The translations under genes and the position numbers were made by a program. Below are positions 1-6,004 of a stretch of DNA of 12,349 bases, piece by piece (position 1 is the first letter of the stretch; the number at the start of each line of letters is the position of its first letter). This stretch comes from Sandarakinorhabdus sp. (GTDB lineage Bacteria; Pseudomonadota; Alphaproteobacteria; Sphingomonadales; Sphingomonadaceae). The stretch spans positions 1 to 12,349 of the forward strand of contig JALOSK010000050.1 in assembly GCA_025458465.1 (NCBI GenBank). Direction: 5' to 3'. The notes under the pieces are model-generated. The model searched no databases, had not been told where the DNA came from, and was given only the letters and a program-made list of their open reading frames with translations.

Positions 1-120
1 TGGGAAGGCCGGGCGACCGCCGAACGGCTGATCCTGGAATCGATCGAGCGCTACAACGCCGAACAGGCAGGCACGCTGGAAGTGGAACACAAGGAACATC
101 CAGGCGCGCCGCGCGGCTGA
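1..120 (+). CDS. 3' end of an unidentified protein (5' end outside window)
   Basis: Frame 1 is open from the first base to a TGA at 118-120 and gives 39 residues, starting WEGRATAERLILESIERYN and ending HPGAPRG. The first part reads as an amphipathic helix, and the hydrophilic tail looks like the disordered end of a soluble protein. A strong terminator follows 21 bases after the stop, which supports this being a genuine gene end. The WEGRATAERL stretch faintly recalls the C-terminal helix of UDP-N-acetylglucosamine 2-epimerases (often WDGxAAERI), but the fragment is too short to assign and I do not name it. Confidence 0.65.
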   Translation, partial: WEGRATAERLILESIERYNAEQAGTLEVEHKEHPGAPRG

Positions 121-141
121 GCATTGCCGGCAACCATCGAG

Positions 142-168
142 AAAGGCGGGGCCTGTCCCCGCCTTTTT
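142..168. terminator. Rho-independent terminator, probably bidirectional
   Basis: A perfect 10-bp stem, AAAGGCGGGG (142-151) and CCCCGCCTTT (157-166), closes a CCTGT loop, and the T run continues to 168. It lies between the + strand gene ending at 120 and the - strand acetyltransferase ending at 196. Read on the other strand the stem is followed by CTTTCTC, a weaker T tract. It probably ends both converging transcripts. Confidence 0.85.
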
Positions 169-195
169 CATGCCTCCGCCGCGTGACTGGGTTCT

Positions 196-666
196 CTACG
201 CATACGCCAGCGCCCGCAACGCGTCGCCGTCCACCCGCATCACCGTCCATTCATCCATCGGCCGCGCGCCCAGCGCCTTGTAGAAGCCGATGGCCGGCTC
301 GTTCCAGTCCAGCACGCTCCATTCGAAGCGCGCATAACCACGGGCAACCGCAATGCCGGCCAGATGCACCAGCAGCGCCTTGCCGATCCCGGCCCCGCGC
401 GCCGATGGCATCACGAACAGATCTTCCAGATACAGACCGGGCTTGCCGGTCCAGGTCGAGAAATTGGTGAAGAACAGCGCCAGCGCCACGGCCTGCCCGT
501 CCTGTTCGGCCAGCACGCATTCGGCGACCGGCCGTGCCCCGAACAGCGCCGCCTGCAGATCGGCGTGCGTCGCCTTCACCGCGTCAGGTTCTTTCTCGTA
601 GATCGCCAGTTCGATTATCAGGCGATGGATGGCCGGGATGTCGGCAGGCGTGGCAGGCCGGATCAT
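196..666 (-). CDS. GNAT N-acetyltransferase, diamine/spermidine acetyltransferase-like
   Basis: A 156-residue protein covering one complete GNAT fold, which transfers an acetyl group from acetyl-CoA to an amine; cytoplasmic. Visible landmarks are the strand-4 segment YLEDLFVMP (79-87), the acetyl-CoA pyrophosphate loop RGAGIGK (90-96) and motif B with WNEPAIGFYKALGA (121-134). The YLEDLFV and WNEPAIxFYxxxGA combination is typical of the SSAT (spermidine/spermine N1-acetyltransferase) branch, so a polyamine or related small amine is the likely substrate; that is inference. Its ATG overlaps the stop of the upstream small membrane gene (ATGA, 663-666), so it is probably translationally coupled and is the last gene of the ispG operon. 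A terminator lies at 142-168. Full length for the family, with nothing broken. Confidence 0.9.
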   Translation of the reverse strand: MIRPATPADIPAIHRLIIELAIYEKEPDAVKATHADLQAALFGARPVAECVLAEQDGQAVALALFFTNFSTWTGKPGLYLEDLFVMPSARGAGIGKALLVHLAGIAVARGYARFEWSVLDWNEPAIGFYKALGARPMDEWTVMRVDGDALRALAYA

Positions 667-824
667 GCGGTGCGCCGGCCGATCAGGGCAAGCCCGGCAA
701 GCCCCCAGGCCGAAACCAGCGCCAGCGCGGCGCGGCGCCAGTCACCATCGATCAGGCTGACCAGCGCCAGCATCTTGGCCAGTCCAACGCCCAGCCACAG
801 CGCCCCATTCACCGCTTGCCTCAC
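663..824 (-). CDS. Small two-helix membrane protein (53 aa)
   Basis: I choose the GTG at 822-824, which overlaps the stop of the upstream gene (GTGA, 821-824) and gives VRQAVNGALWLGVGLAKMLA as the N-terminus. An in-frame ATG at 854 would add ten residues (MDVPCHGPAA) that do not look like the start of a membrane protein. Two hydrophobic segments (about residues 5-25 and 33-48) flank a short polar turn with IDGDWRR, so it is probably an inner-membrane hairpin. It ends in an ATGA overlap with the acetyltransferase gene. I do not recognise a family. Its reality rests on the tight overlaps at both ends and its hydrophobic pattern. Confidence 0.6.
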   Translation of the reverse strand: MRQAVNGALWLGVGLAKMLALVSLIDGDWRRAALALVSAWGLAGLALIGRRTA

Positions 825-1150
825 AGCAGCCGGCCCATGGCACGGAACATCCACATCACCGAAAAGAAGGCGAGGCTGACGGACGGCACGGCGAAGACCC
901 AGTAACGGGCGCCCCGATCAACCCGATCCGGCAGCCACAGTTTCAGCAGCAGGAAGGCGACGGCGGCCGGCGCCACGAGACCGGCAATCCATGTCAACCG
1001 GTCAGCATCGAAGCCGAGGCCCAGCGCCTCCAGCAGCACGACCAGCGCGCCAAGGCCAAAGCACCACATGGCGACGCGATAGCCATAGGCCACCGCCTGT
1101 TGCCGCACCGGTTCCTCCACCAGCCGCGGGCGGGGCGGTCCGCCATGCAT
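821..1150 (-). CDS. Small membrane protein with three predicted helices (109 aa)
   Basis: The ATG at 1148-1150 lies 6 bases after the ispG stop. The protein has a polar, basic and acidic N-terminus (MHGGPPRPRLVEEPVRQQ), then hydrophobic stretches at about residues 27-46, 53-72 and 83-102, with a charged loop LPDRVDRGARY between the second and third. That suggests an inner-membrane protein with three helices. No family is recognised. Its stop overlaps the GTG of the 53-aa gene, so it is the second gene of the ispG transcript. The Shine-Dalgarno is weak (GCGGAA about 9-14 bases upstream, inside the end of ispG), again pointing to translation by coupling. It could work with the following 53-aa membrane hairpin, but only gene order supports this. 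Confidence 0.75.
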   Translation of the reverse strand: MHGGPPRPRLVEEPVRQQAVAYGYRVAMWCFGLGALVVLLEALGLGFDADRLTWIAGLVAPAAVAFLLLKLWLPDRVDRGARYWVFAVPSVSLAFFSVMWMFRAMGRLL

Positions 1151-1156
1151 GCCGGA

Positions 1157-2233
1157 TTATTCCGCTGCGACGGCAGCGGCAGCCGCTGCGTTGGCCGCAT
1201 CGATTTCGGCCGCCTTGGCCTCCACCAGCTTCACGATGTGTTCCAGCATGTGTTCGCTGTCGATCACGTGATCGGAAATGCCGGACAGGAACACGGCATG
1301 GCGGCCGTTGCCGCCGCCGGTCAGGCCGATATCGGTCTCACGCGCCTCGCCCGGCCCGTTGACCACGCAGCCCAGCACCGAAAGCGAAAGTGGCGTGGTG
1401 ATGTGGGCCAGGCGCTTTTCCAGCGCATCCACGGTTTTCACCACATCAAAACCCTGCCGCGCGCATGACGGGCACGACACGATCTTCACGCCGCGCGCGC
1501 GGATGCCGAGCGATTTGAGGATATGATAGCCAACCTTCACCTCCTCCACCGGATCGGCGGAAAGCGAGACGCGGATGGTATCGCCGATGCCAGCCCACAA
1601 CAGCATGCCAAGGCCGATGGAGGACTTGACAGTGCCGCCCTGCAGGCCGCCAGCTTCGGTGATGCCCAGGTGCAGCGGATAATCGCACACTTCGGCCAGA
1701 CCGTTGTAGGCCGCGACGGCCAGGAACACGTCGCTGGCCTTCACGCTGATCTTGAATTCGTGGAAATCCTCGTCCTGCAGATATTTCATGTGCTCCAGCG
1801 CGCTTTCCACCAGCGCTTCCGGGCAGGGCTCGCCATATTTTTCGAGCAGATGCTTTTCCAGGGACACTTCGCGGATGCGGGCCCGGCTGCCGATGTTGCC
1901 GGGATTGATGCGCAGGCAGGCAGCGCCGGCATCGGCCGCTTCCAGCGCGCGCTTGTAGTGGAAATGGATGTCGGCCACGATCGGCACCTTGGCGGCGCGG
2001 GTGATCTTGCCGAAGGCGGCGGTGGCTTCCGGCGTCGGGCAGGACACGCGGATGATGTCGGCGCCCACCTCTTCGCAGGCGCGGATCTGGTCGATGGTGG
2101 CCACCGCATCTTCGGTGGGCGTGTTGGTCATGGTCTGCACGGCGATGGGGGCATCGCCGCCCACGGGCACCTTGCCCACCATGATCTGCCGGCTCTTGCG
2201 GCGGGTGATATCGCGCCAGGGACGCACGCTCAT
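1157..2233 (-). CDS. ispG: 4-hydroxy-3-methylbut-2-enyl diphosphate synthase (IspG/GcpE)
   Basis: The penultimate enzyme of the MEP pathway: it reductively opens methylerythritol cyclodiphosphate to HMBPP using a [4Fe-4S] cluster; cytoplasmic. From the ATG at 2231-2233 the product has 358 residues. An upstream in-frame start at 2317 adds 28 unlikely residues, whereas AAGGAAAG sits 7 bases before the chosen ATG. The TIM-barrel part opens with a basic segment and VQTMTNTPT (32-40), then [12 protein letters not shown] (87-98) and LRINPGNIG (108-116). The cluster ligands are present: C254 and C257 in SCPSC, C289 in GCVVNGPGE, and E296. This is the compact bacterial type without the large plant/Chlamydia insertion. 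The tail is Ala-rich ([13 protein letters not shown]), probably disordered. It is the promoter-proximal gene of a probable four-gene operon ending at 196. Confidence 0.97.
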   Translation of the reverse strand: MSVRPWRDITRRKSRQIMVGKVPVGGDAPIAVQTMTNTPTEDAVATIDQIRACEEVGADIIRVSCPTPEATAAFGKITRAAKVPIVADIHFHYKRALEAADAGAACLRINPGNIGSRARIREVSLEKHLLEKYGEPCPEALVESALEHMKYLQDEDFHEFKISVKASDVFLAVAAYNGLAEVCDYPLHLGITEAGGLQGGTVKSSIGLGMLLWAGIGDTIRVSLSADPVEEVKVGYHILKSLGIRARGVKIVSCPSCARQGFDVVKTVDALEKRLAHITTPLSLSVLGCVVNGPGEARETDIGLTGGGNGRHAVFLSGISDHVIDSEHMLEHIVKLVEAKAAEIDAANAAAAAAVAAE

Positions 2234-2288
2234 GGCCAATCTTTCCTTGGTTTGGAGGCGCCCTGCCCGGCAACCCTGAACTGGCCCG

Positions 2289-2317
2289 CCTATATCGCGA
2301 TGCCCGGCCCGCGCCAA
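2289..2317 (-). promoter_or_regulatory. Candidate sigma-70-type promoter for ispG
   Basis: Reading the - strand, TTGGCG (2317-2312), a 17-base spacer and TATAGG (2294-2289) match the -35/-10 consensus at 4 of 6 positions each. Transcription would start near 2282, about 50 bases before the ispG ATG and after the DUF4126 stop (2330). This would let ispG be expressed independently of the upstream gene. It is a pattern match only. Confidence 0.4.
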
Positions 2318-2329
2318 GCGTCCAGGCCG

Positions 2330-2944
2330 TTACGGGCGGTTCAGTCGCGGACCCTTTTTCGCAGCAGGCGCAAAAAGGCTGCCGGCGACCCGCCACAGGC
2401 CCCACAGCAACAGCGAAGTGATCGCCAGCAGCAGTGCGGCAATCCCGGCAGCCCATTCGGGATGGCTGGCCACCAGCCACAGCCCTGCCGCGGTGAGCCC
2501 GTCTTCCGCCAGCGAAACCGCCACGTTGGTGAATGGTTCCGGGCTGGTGTTGACCAGAACGCGGCCGCCGGCCTTGGCGGCATGGCCGGCCAGGGCGGCC
2601 CCGCCGCCCAGCAGCGCCACCGCCACTTGCCATACCGGATCGCCGGGGGCGATCACCGCCAGCGCCACCAGCGCGCCGCCAGCCGGCCGGATCAGCGTGT
2701 GAACACTGTCCCAAAGACTGTCGAGCCAGGCCAGCTTGTCGGCCAGAAACTCGGCGGCGGTGCCAAGGGCAGCCAGGGCCAGAATCGCAGGGTGACCCAT
2801 AACGGCCAGGGCATGCGGTGCCGGCATGCCGGCATCGGCGCCGAAACGCACCCAAAGGCCCGCCGCCAGCGCCACTGCATACAGCCGCCAGCCGGCCAGC
2901 AACGACAGGCTGGCCGCGATGCCGATGAGTTCGATTGCGGTCAT
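2330..2944 (-). CDS. DUF4126 family membrane protein
   Basis: A 204-residue, mostly hydrophobic inner-membrane protein. It starts with a hydrophobic N-terminus containing GWRLYAVALAAGLWVR (18-33). A central amphipathic block follows, EFLADKLAWLDSLWDSVHT (65-83) leading into IRP. Then come a hydrophobic pair of segments (88-120), the conserved-looking loop NTSPEPFTN (132-140) with a following ED (147-148), and two C-terminal helices (about 149-188). The tail is basic (AKKGPRLNRP). The EF-ADK-DxxxDxxH-IRP and SPEPxxN signatures are those of DUF4126, whose function is unknown. It starts 54 bases from the divergent NUDIX gene, so the two may share a divergent promoter region. The Shine-Dalgarno before ATG 2944 is poor, but no better start exists. 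Whether it is co-transcribed with ispG (96 bases downstream) is uncertain. Confidence 0.85.
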   Translation of the reverse strand: MTAIELIGIAASLSLLAGWRLYAVALAAGLWVRFGADAGMPAPHALAVMGHPAILALAALGTAAEFLADKLAWLDSLWDSVHTLIRPAGGALVALAVIAPGDPVWQVAVALLGGGAALAGHAAKAGGRVLVNTSPEPFTNVAVSLAEDGLTAAGLWLVASHPEWAAGIAALLLAITSLLLWGLWRVAGSLFAPAAKKGPRLNRP

Positions 2945-2998
2945 GCCCGATGATTAACACAGGCGACCAAAGGGCATAAGCCAGCATAGACTGGCGCC

Positions 2999-3811
2999 AT
3001 GAGCATTACGCCGAAACCCGTCAGCATCCCCGCGGCAACCGTGATTCTTGCGCGTGAAGGGCCAGACGGCGTGCCCGAAGTGCTGCTGGTGCAGCGGGGC
3101 GAGAACATGGCCTTTGCCGGGGGCGCGCTGGTGTTCCCCGGCGGCCGCGTGGACAAGGTGGACGGCGGCATCGCCCGCAATCCCAATCTGGCGCTGGGCT
3201 TCGACGGGCTTGAAGACGATGATGCTGCCGCGCGCGTCGCCTGCGCGCGCGAGGCGCTGGAGGAAACCGGCGTGCTGCTCACCGATGGCCCGGAACCGGA
3301 CGTGGCGGCGCTGGCCATCGCCCGATCCGGCCTTGCCAGCGGGCCGAACGAGGATGAAGCCTACAGCTTTGCCAACATCCTTGGCAGCATGGGGCACCGC
3401 GTGGACGCCGCCCGCTTCATTCCATTTGCCCGCTGGGAACCGCCGGCCGCCGCGCAGATCGCCCGGCGATTCGACACCCGATTCTATCTGGCCGATGCCG
3501 GCCGATCCGCCAGCGCGGTGATCACGCCCGATGGTTTCGAGGCCAAGGCCCTGCGCTGGACCACCGCGGCACAGGCGCTGCTGGATTACGACGCGGGTCG
3601 CGCGGCCATGGTGTTCCCCACCTGGTGCAACATGCACCGGCTGGCGCAATATCAAACATTGGCATCGCTGTTCGAAGGCGTCGCCGCCCTGCCCGCACCC
3701 TATGTGCAGCCCGCCTTCGAGATGATCGACGGCGAACCCTGGCTGACCATCCCGGAAGGCATCGATTATCCAGTGACGCGCGATCGGGTGAACAATCTGC
3801 GCCGGGAATGA
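2999..3811 (+). CDS. NUDIX hydrolase with extended Nudix insert (NUDT19-like)
   Basis: A 270-residue hydrolase of nucleoside-diphosphate-linked compounds. The beta strand ATVILAREG begins near residue 13. The Nudix box is split: its glycine part VFPGGRVD (45-52) is separated by about 33 residues from the catalytic helix AREALEETGVLL (83-94), which carries the metal-binding RExxEE residues. Such an insertion, together with the long C-terminal domain (FARWEPPAAAQIARRFDTRF, 141-160), is the architecture of the NUDT19/NUDT7-like branch, several of whose members hydrolyse CoA derivatives. A CoA-type substrate here is inference. The start at 2999 keeps a normal N-terminus directly before the first strand; the Shine-Dalgarno is weak. 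It is divergent from the DUF4126 gene and is followed 75 bases later by the EF-hand gene. Confidence 0.9.
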   Translation: MSITPKPVSIPAATVILAREGPDGVPEVLLVQRGENMAFAGGALVFPGGRVDKVDGGIARNPNLALGFDGLEDDDAAARVACAREALEETGVLLTDGPEPDVAALAIARSGLASGPNEDEAYSFANILGSMGHRVDAARFIPFARWEPPAAAQIARRFDTRFYLADAGRSASAVITPDGFEAKALRWTTAAQALLDYDAGRAAMVFPTWCNMHRLAQYQTLASLFEGVAALPAPYVQPAFEMIDGEPWLTIPEGIDYPVTRDRVNNLRRE

Positions 3812-3886
3812 GCGGCGCAGAACCGGGGGATTGCGCCGCTGTGGCCCGTTGATAGGCTGTGGCATCGCCTTGTCCGGAGCTTTGAT

Positions 3887-4159
3887 ATGCGCCTGCTGAT
3901 ACCTGCCCTGCTCTTCCTCGCCGCGCCTGCCCTTGCCCAGGACGCCGCGCCGGCACAATCGCCGGCAGGCCAGCGCCTGATGGCCGCCGATACCAACAAG
4001 GACGGCAAGTGGAGCAAGACAGAATGGCTGGCCGCCGGCCGCCGCGAGATGGGATTCAGCCTGCTGGATGGCGACAAGGATGGTTTTGTCACCCGCGCCG
4101 AACTGGCCGAAGGGCTGAAGCGCATGCGGGCCATGGGCATGGCGCCGCCGGCGGAGTGA
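3887..4159 (+). CDS. Secreted EF-hand domain protein
   Basis: A 90-residue protein with a clear Sec signal peptide (MRLLIPALLFLAAPALAQ, cleavage probably around residues 17-18), so it is periplasmic or exported. Two canonical 12-residue EF-hand loops follow: DTNKDGKWSKTE (35-46) and DGDKDGFVTRAE (61-72). Both have acidic or oxygen ligands at positions 1, 3, 5 and 12 and glycine at position 6, and a helix separates them. It is therefore a small calcium-binding pair, the usual functional unit. GGAG at 3875-3878, 8 bases from the ATG, is a good ribosome-binding site. Small proteins of this kind are common in sphingomonads, but their roles are mostly unknown. It ends 3 bases from the converging carboxyltransferase gene. 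Confidence 0.92.
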   Translation: MRLLIPALLFLAAPALAQDAAPAQSPAGQRLMAADTNKDGKWSKTEWLAAGRREMGFSLLDGDKDGFVTRAELAEGLKRMRAMGMAPPAE

Positions 4160-4162
4160 CAC

Positions 4163-5710
4163 TCAGGGCCTGAGGCCCCGGCCCTTTTGCCCGGCCTTCA
4201 GCGCCCGTTGCGCCATGTTGGCAAAGCGGCACAGTTCGGCACGCGTGCTGCGCGGATCGATGATCGCTTCCACCCCGAACTTCTCCGCCGTGCGGAACGG
4301 GGAACGCACGCGTTCAAGCCGTTCGCGGATCTCGGCCAGGCGCGCTGCCGGATCCTCCGCTGCCTCCAGCTCGGCGCGGTAGGCGGCTTCCAGCCCGCCG
4401 GCGATCGGCAGCGAACCCCAATCCCCCGATGGCCAGGCCAGGCGCCAGCGGAAGCGATCGGCCGGGGCGTGGCCACTGCCGGCCATGCCGTAAGCCTTGC
4501 GCATCACCACGCAACACCAGGGTACGGATGATTGATATATGGCTGCCAAGGCCCTGGAACCCCAACGAATTGTTGCCTCTTCCTCGGCGCGGCGGCCGAT
4601 CAGGAAACCCGGATTGTCGACCATCTGTATCAATGGCAGATGGAAGTTATCAGCCATATCAACCATGCGTTCGAACTTGCGCGCCGTCGCCGCCGTCCAC
4701 AACCCGCCCAGCGATTCGGGGTTGGAGGCGATCACCGCCACCGGCCAGCCATCAAGCCGGGCCAGGCCGGTGACGACACCGGTGCCCCATTCCCGCCCGA
4801 TCTCGAACCATGACCCCTTGTCCACCACCGCTTCCACGATGGGGCGCACGGGATACAGCCGGCGCGGATCGCGCGGCACCGCACCAATCAGCCAGTCCTC
4901 CGCCCGGGATGCCGGATCGCTGCAAGCGGCGCGCGCCGGCAGTTCATCCACCGATGATGGCAGGTAGGACAGGAACCAGCGCGTGCGCGCGAAGGCTTCG
5001 GCCTCGCTGGCCACGCGATCGTCCACAGCACCGTTGGCAGCATGGAGGGCGGCGCCGCCCAGTTCCTCCTTGGTGCGTTTCTCTCCGGCGGCGGCGACCA
5101 CGGGCGGGCCAGCCACGAACATCTGTGACAGGCCATCCACCAACAGGCTGTAGTGCGCCATGACCATGCGGCCAGCACCCAGCCCGGCCACCGGGCCCAG
5201 CCCCATCGCCACCACCGGCACCTGCGAAAGATTGGCGGTCATCACCTCCCAGCCAGGAATTTCAGGGATATAGGTATAGCCCGCCATTTCCAGCGTGCGC
5301 ACGCTGCCACCGCCGCCCGTGCCCTCGATCATGCGGATCAGCGGCAGGCGATATTCGTTGGCCAGGCGCTCCGCCTCGATCAGCTTCCTGTGCAGGCTGG
5401 CATCGGCAGCGCCACCGCGCACCGTGAAATCATCGGCGGTTGCCACCACCGGCCGCCCGTTGATGCTGGCATGGCCGAACAGGAAATTGGCCGGCTGGAA
5501 GGCAGCCATGGCGCCATCCTGGTCGTACGTGGCGAAACCTGCCAACTCGCCCACCTCGTGGAAGCTGCCGGGATCCACCAGCGCAGCGATGCGTTCCCGG
5601 GCGTTCAGCTTGCCCTGATCGCGCTGACGCACCAGCTTTTCGGGGCCGCCCATGGCCCGCGCCAGCAAGCGCCGGCGTTCCAGCTCGTCGATCTCGTCCT
5701 GCCAGCTCAT
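4163..5710 (-). CDS. Acyl-CoA carboxylase carboxyltransferase (beta-subunit type)
   Basis: A 515-residue carboxyl_trans protein of the PccB/MccB superfamily, which moves CO2 from biotin to an acyl-CoA. The chosen ATG (5708-5710) gives MSWQDEIDELERRR and has AAAAGGGGGGCGAGG upstream; an ATG at 5758 adds 16 residues with a CxxC and is less likely. The N-terminal half has GKLNARERIAALVDPGSF (33-50), DDFTVRGGA (93-101) and a glycine loop EGTGGGGSV (129-137). The C-terminal half has NPESLGG (330-336), VDNPGFLIG (364-372), RKAYGMAGSGH (404-414) and FGVEAIIDPRSTR (478-490). Both oxyanion-hole regions differ from typical PccB, which has SGGARIQEG-like and RKAYGGAY-like sequences, placing it in a divergent branch. 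No biotin carboxylase or biotin carrier gene is adjacent. Substrate not assigned. Confidence 0.9.
   Translation of the reverse strand: MSWQDEIDELERRRLLARAMGGPEKLVRQRDQGKLNARERIAALVDPGSFHEVGELAGFATYDQDGAMAAFQPANFLFGHASINGRPVVATADDFTVRGGAADASLHRKLIEAERLANEYRLPLIRMIEGTGGGGSVRTLEMAGYTYIPEIPGWEVMTANLSQVPVVAMGLGPVAGLGAGRMVMAHYSLLVDGLSQMFVAGPPVVAAAGEKRTKEELGGAALHAANGAVDDRVASEAEAFARTRWFLSYLPSSVDELPARAACSDPASRAEDWLIGAVPRDPRRLYPVRPIVEAVVDKGSWFEIGREWGTGVVTGLARLDGWPVAVIASNPESLGGLWTAATARKFERMVDMADNFHLPLIQMVDNPGFLIGRRAEEEATIRWGSRALAAIYQSSVPWCCVVMRKAYGMAGSGHAPADRFRWRLAWPSGDWGSLPIAGGLEAAYRAELEAAEDPAARLAEIRERLERVRSPFRTAEKFGVEAIIDPRSTRAELCRFANMAQRALKAGQKGRGLRP
4165..4188 (+). terminator. Candidate terminator after the EF-hand gene
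   Basis: AGGGCC (4165-4170) pairs with GGCCCT (4180-4185) around a 9-base loop, and TTTT ends at 4188. A competing stem GGGCC/GGCCC (4166-4178) is possible. It lies inside the last codons of the converging carboxyltransferase gene, so the bases are under two constraints. Confidence 0.4.
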
Positions 5711-5896
5711 CCTCGCCCCCCTTTTGCAGTTGGCATCGTGGCAGGCGGGACAAGTCACGAAAAGCCCGTGAATCCGGCGGGGCGGGTGATTCGCTCCGCT
5801 GCAGGAACAATCGTAAAAATTTTCCTTGTTTTGCGTTAGGTTAGGTTAATCTCGATACAAAGGGGGAACAACAACGTGCATTGTGGCATCTCGCCA

Positions 5897-5963
5897 CCCC
5901 CTTTTGGCCGGAATCGGGCTGGATTTGGCCGGAAACAGCTTGTCTCACCATCGCAAAAGGGGG
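5897..5963 (+). repeat. 10-bp inverted repeat CCCCCTTTTG / CAAAAGGGGG in the leader
   Basis: CCCCCTTTTG (5897-5906) is the exact reverse complement of CAAAAGGGGG (5954-5963), with 47 bases between. The first arm can alternatively pair over 8 bases with AAAGGGGG (5859-5866). Both G-rich tracts look like ribosome-binding sites, so the C-rich arm could mask either one. This is seen in sequence only; folding and function are inferred. Confidence 0.5.
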
Positions 5964-5967
5964 ATAA

Positions 5968-5982
5968 ATGCAGTTGGGTTAA
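5968..5982 (+). other. Possible 4-codon leader ORF (MQLG)
   Basis: ATG CAG TTG GGT TAA begins 4 bases after the tract AAAAGGGGG, a stronger Shine-Dalgarno-like sequence than that of the regulator gene. It is out of frame with the regulator and ends 22 bases before its probable ATG at 6005. It could be a short upstream ORF controlling access to the regulator's own site. It could equally be chance. Confidence 0.25.
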
Positions 5983-6004
5983 CGAAGTCGCAGGGGTCGC
6001 GACA

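Larger units (their letters stand above)
5711..6004. promoter_or_regulatory. AT-rich intergenic region and probable 5' leader of the HTH regulator
   Basis: These 294 bases separate the divergent carboxyltransferase and regulator genes. An AT-rich island (about 5811-5860) stands out from the GC-rich surroundings, with AAAAATTTT and the tandem pentamers GTTAG-GTTAG-GTTAA (5835-5849). A weak promoter-like pair is TTGCGT (5831-5836), 17 bases, GATACA (5854-5859); I do not rely on it. Downstream lie GTGGC/GCCAC (5883-5897) forming a small hairpin, the direct repeat TTTGGCCGGAA (two copies: 5903-5913 and 5924-5934), and purine tracts CAAAGGGGG (5858-5866) and CAAAAGGGGG (5954-5963). The regulator frame stays open back to a GTG at 5876, but third-codon-position GC there is only about half, lower than after 6005, which argues that this part is untranslated. 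Confidence 0.55.

Noticed and set aside
1523..2953. A 476-codon open frame on the + strand, antisense to ispG and the DUF4126 gene
   Set aside because: The opposite strand encodes full-length ispG and a DUF4126 protein with clear motifs. The antisense product has shadow composition (His, Gln, Gly and Ala rich), with no recognisable domain, and spans two unrelated genes.
1446..2987. A 513-codon - strand frame overlapping ispG and DUF4126 in another phase
   Set aside because: Its product is Arg/Gly-rich, as expected from a frame-shifted reading of GC-rich genes. Both genuine frames are intact.
2954..4162. A 402-codon - strand frame opposite the NUDIX and EF-hand genes
   Set aside because: Both + strand genes have complete motifs and good starts. 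The antisense reading is low-quality shadow sequence.
5804..5837. EcfG-type general-stress promoter (GGAAC ... CGTT) upstream of the regulator
   Set aside because: GGAAC (5804-5808) and CGTT (5834-5837) are 25 bases apart, whereas the known spacing is about 16-17.
5876..6004. GTG start at 5876 for the regulator (43 extra residues)
   Set aside because: Third-codon-position GC is near half, the region contains inverted and direct repeats, and the extra residues look unstructured. ATG 6005 has AGGGG at proper spacing. I keep it as a possible alternative only.
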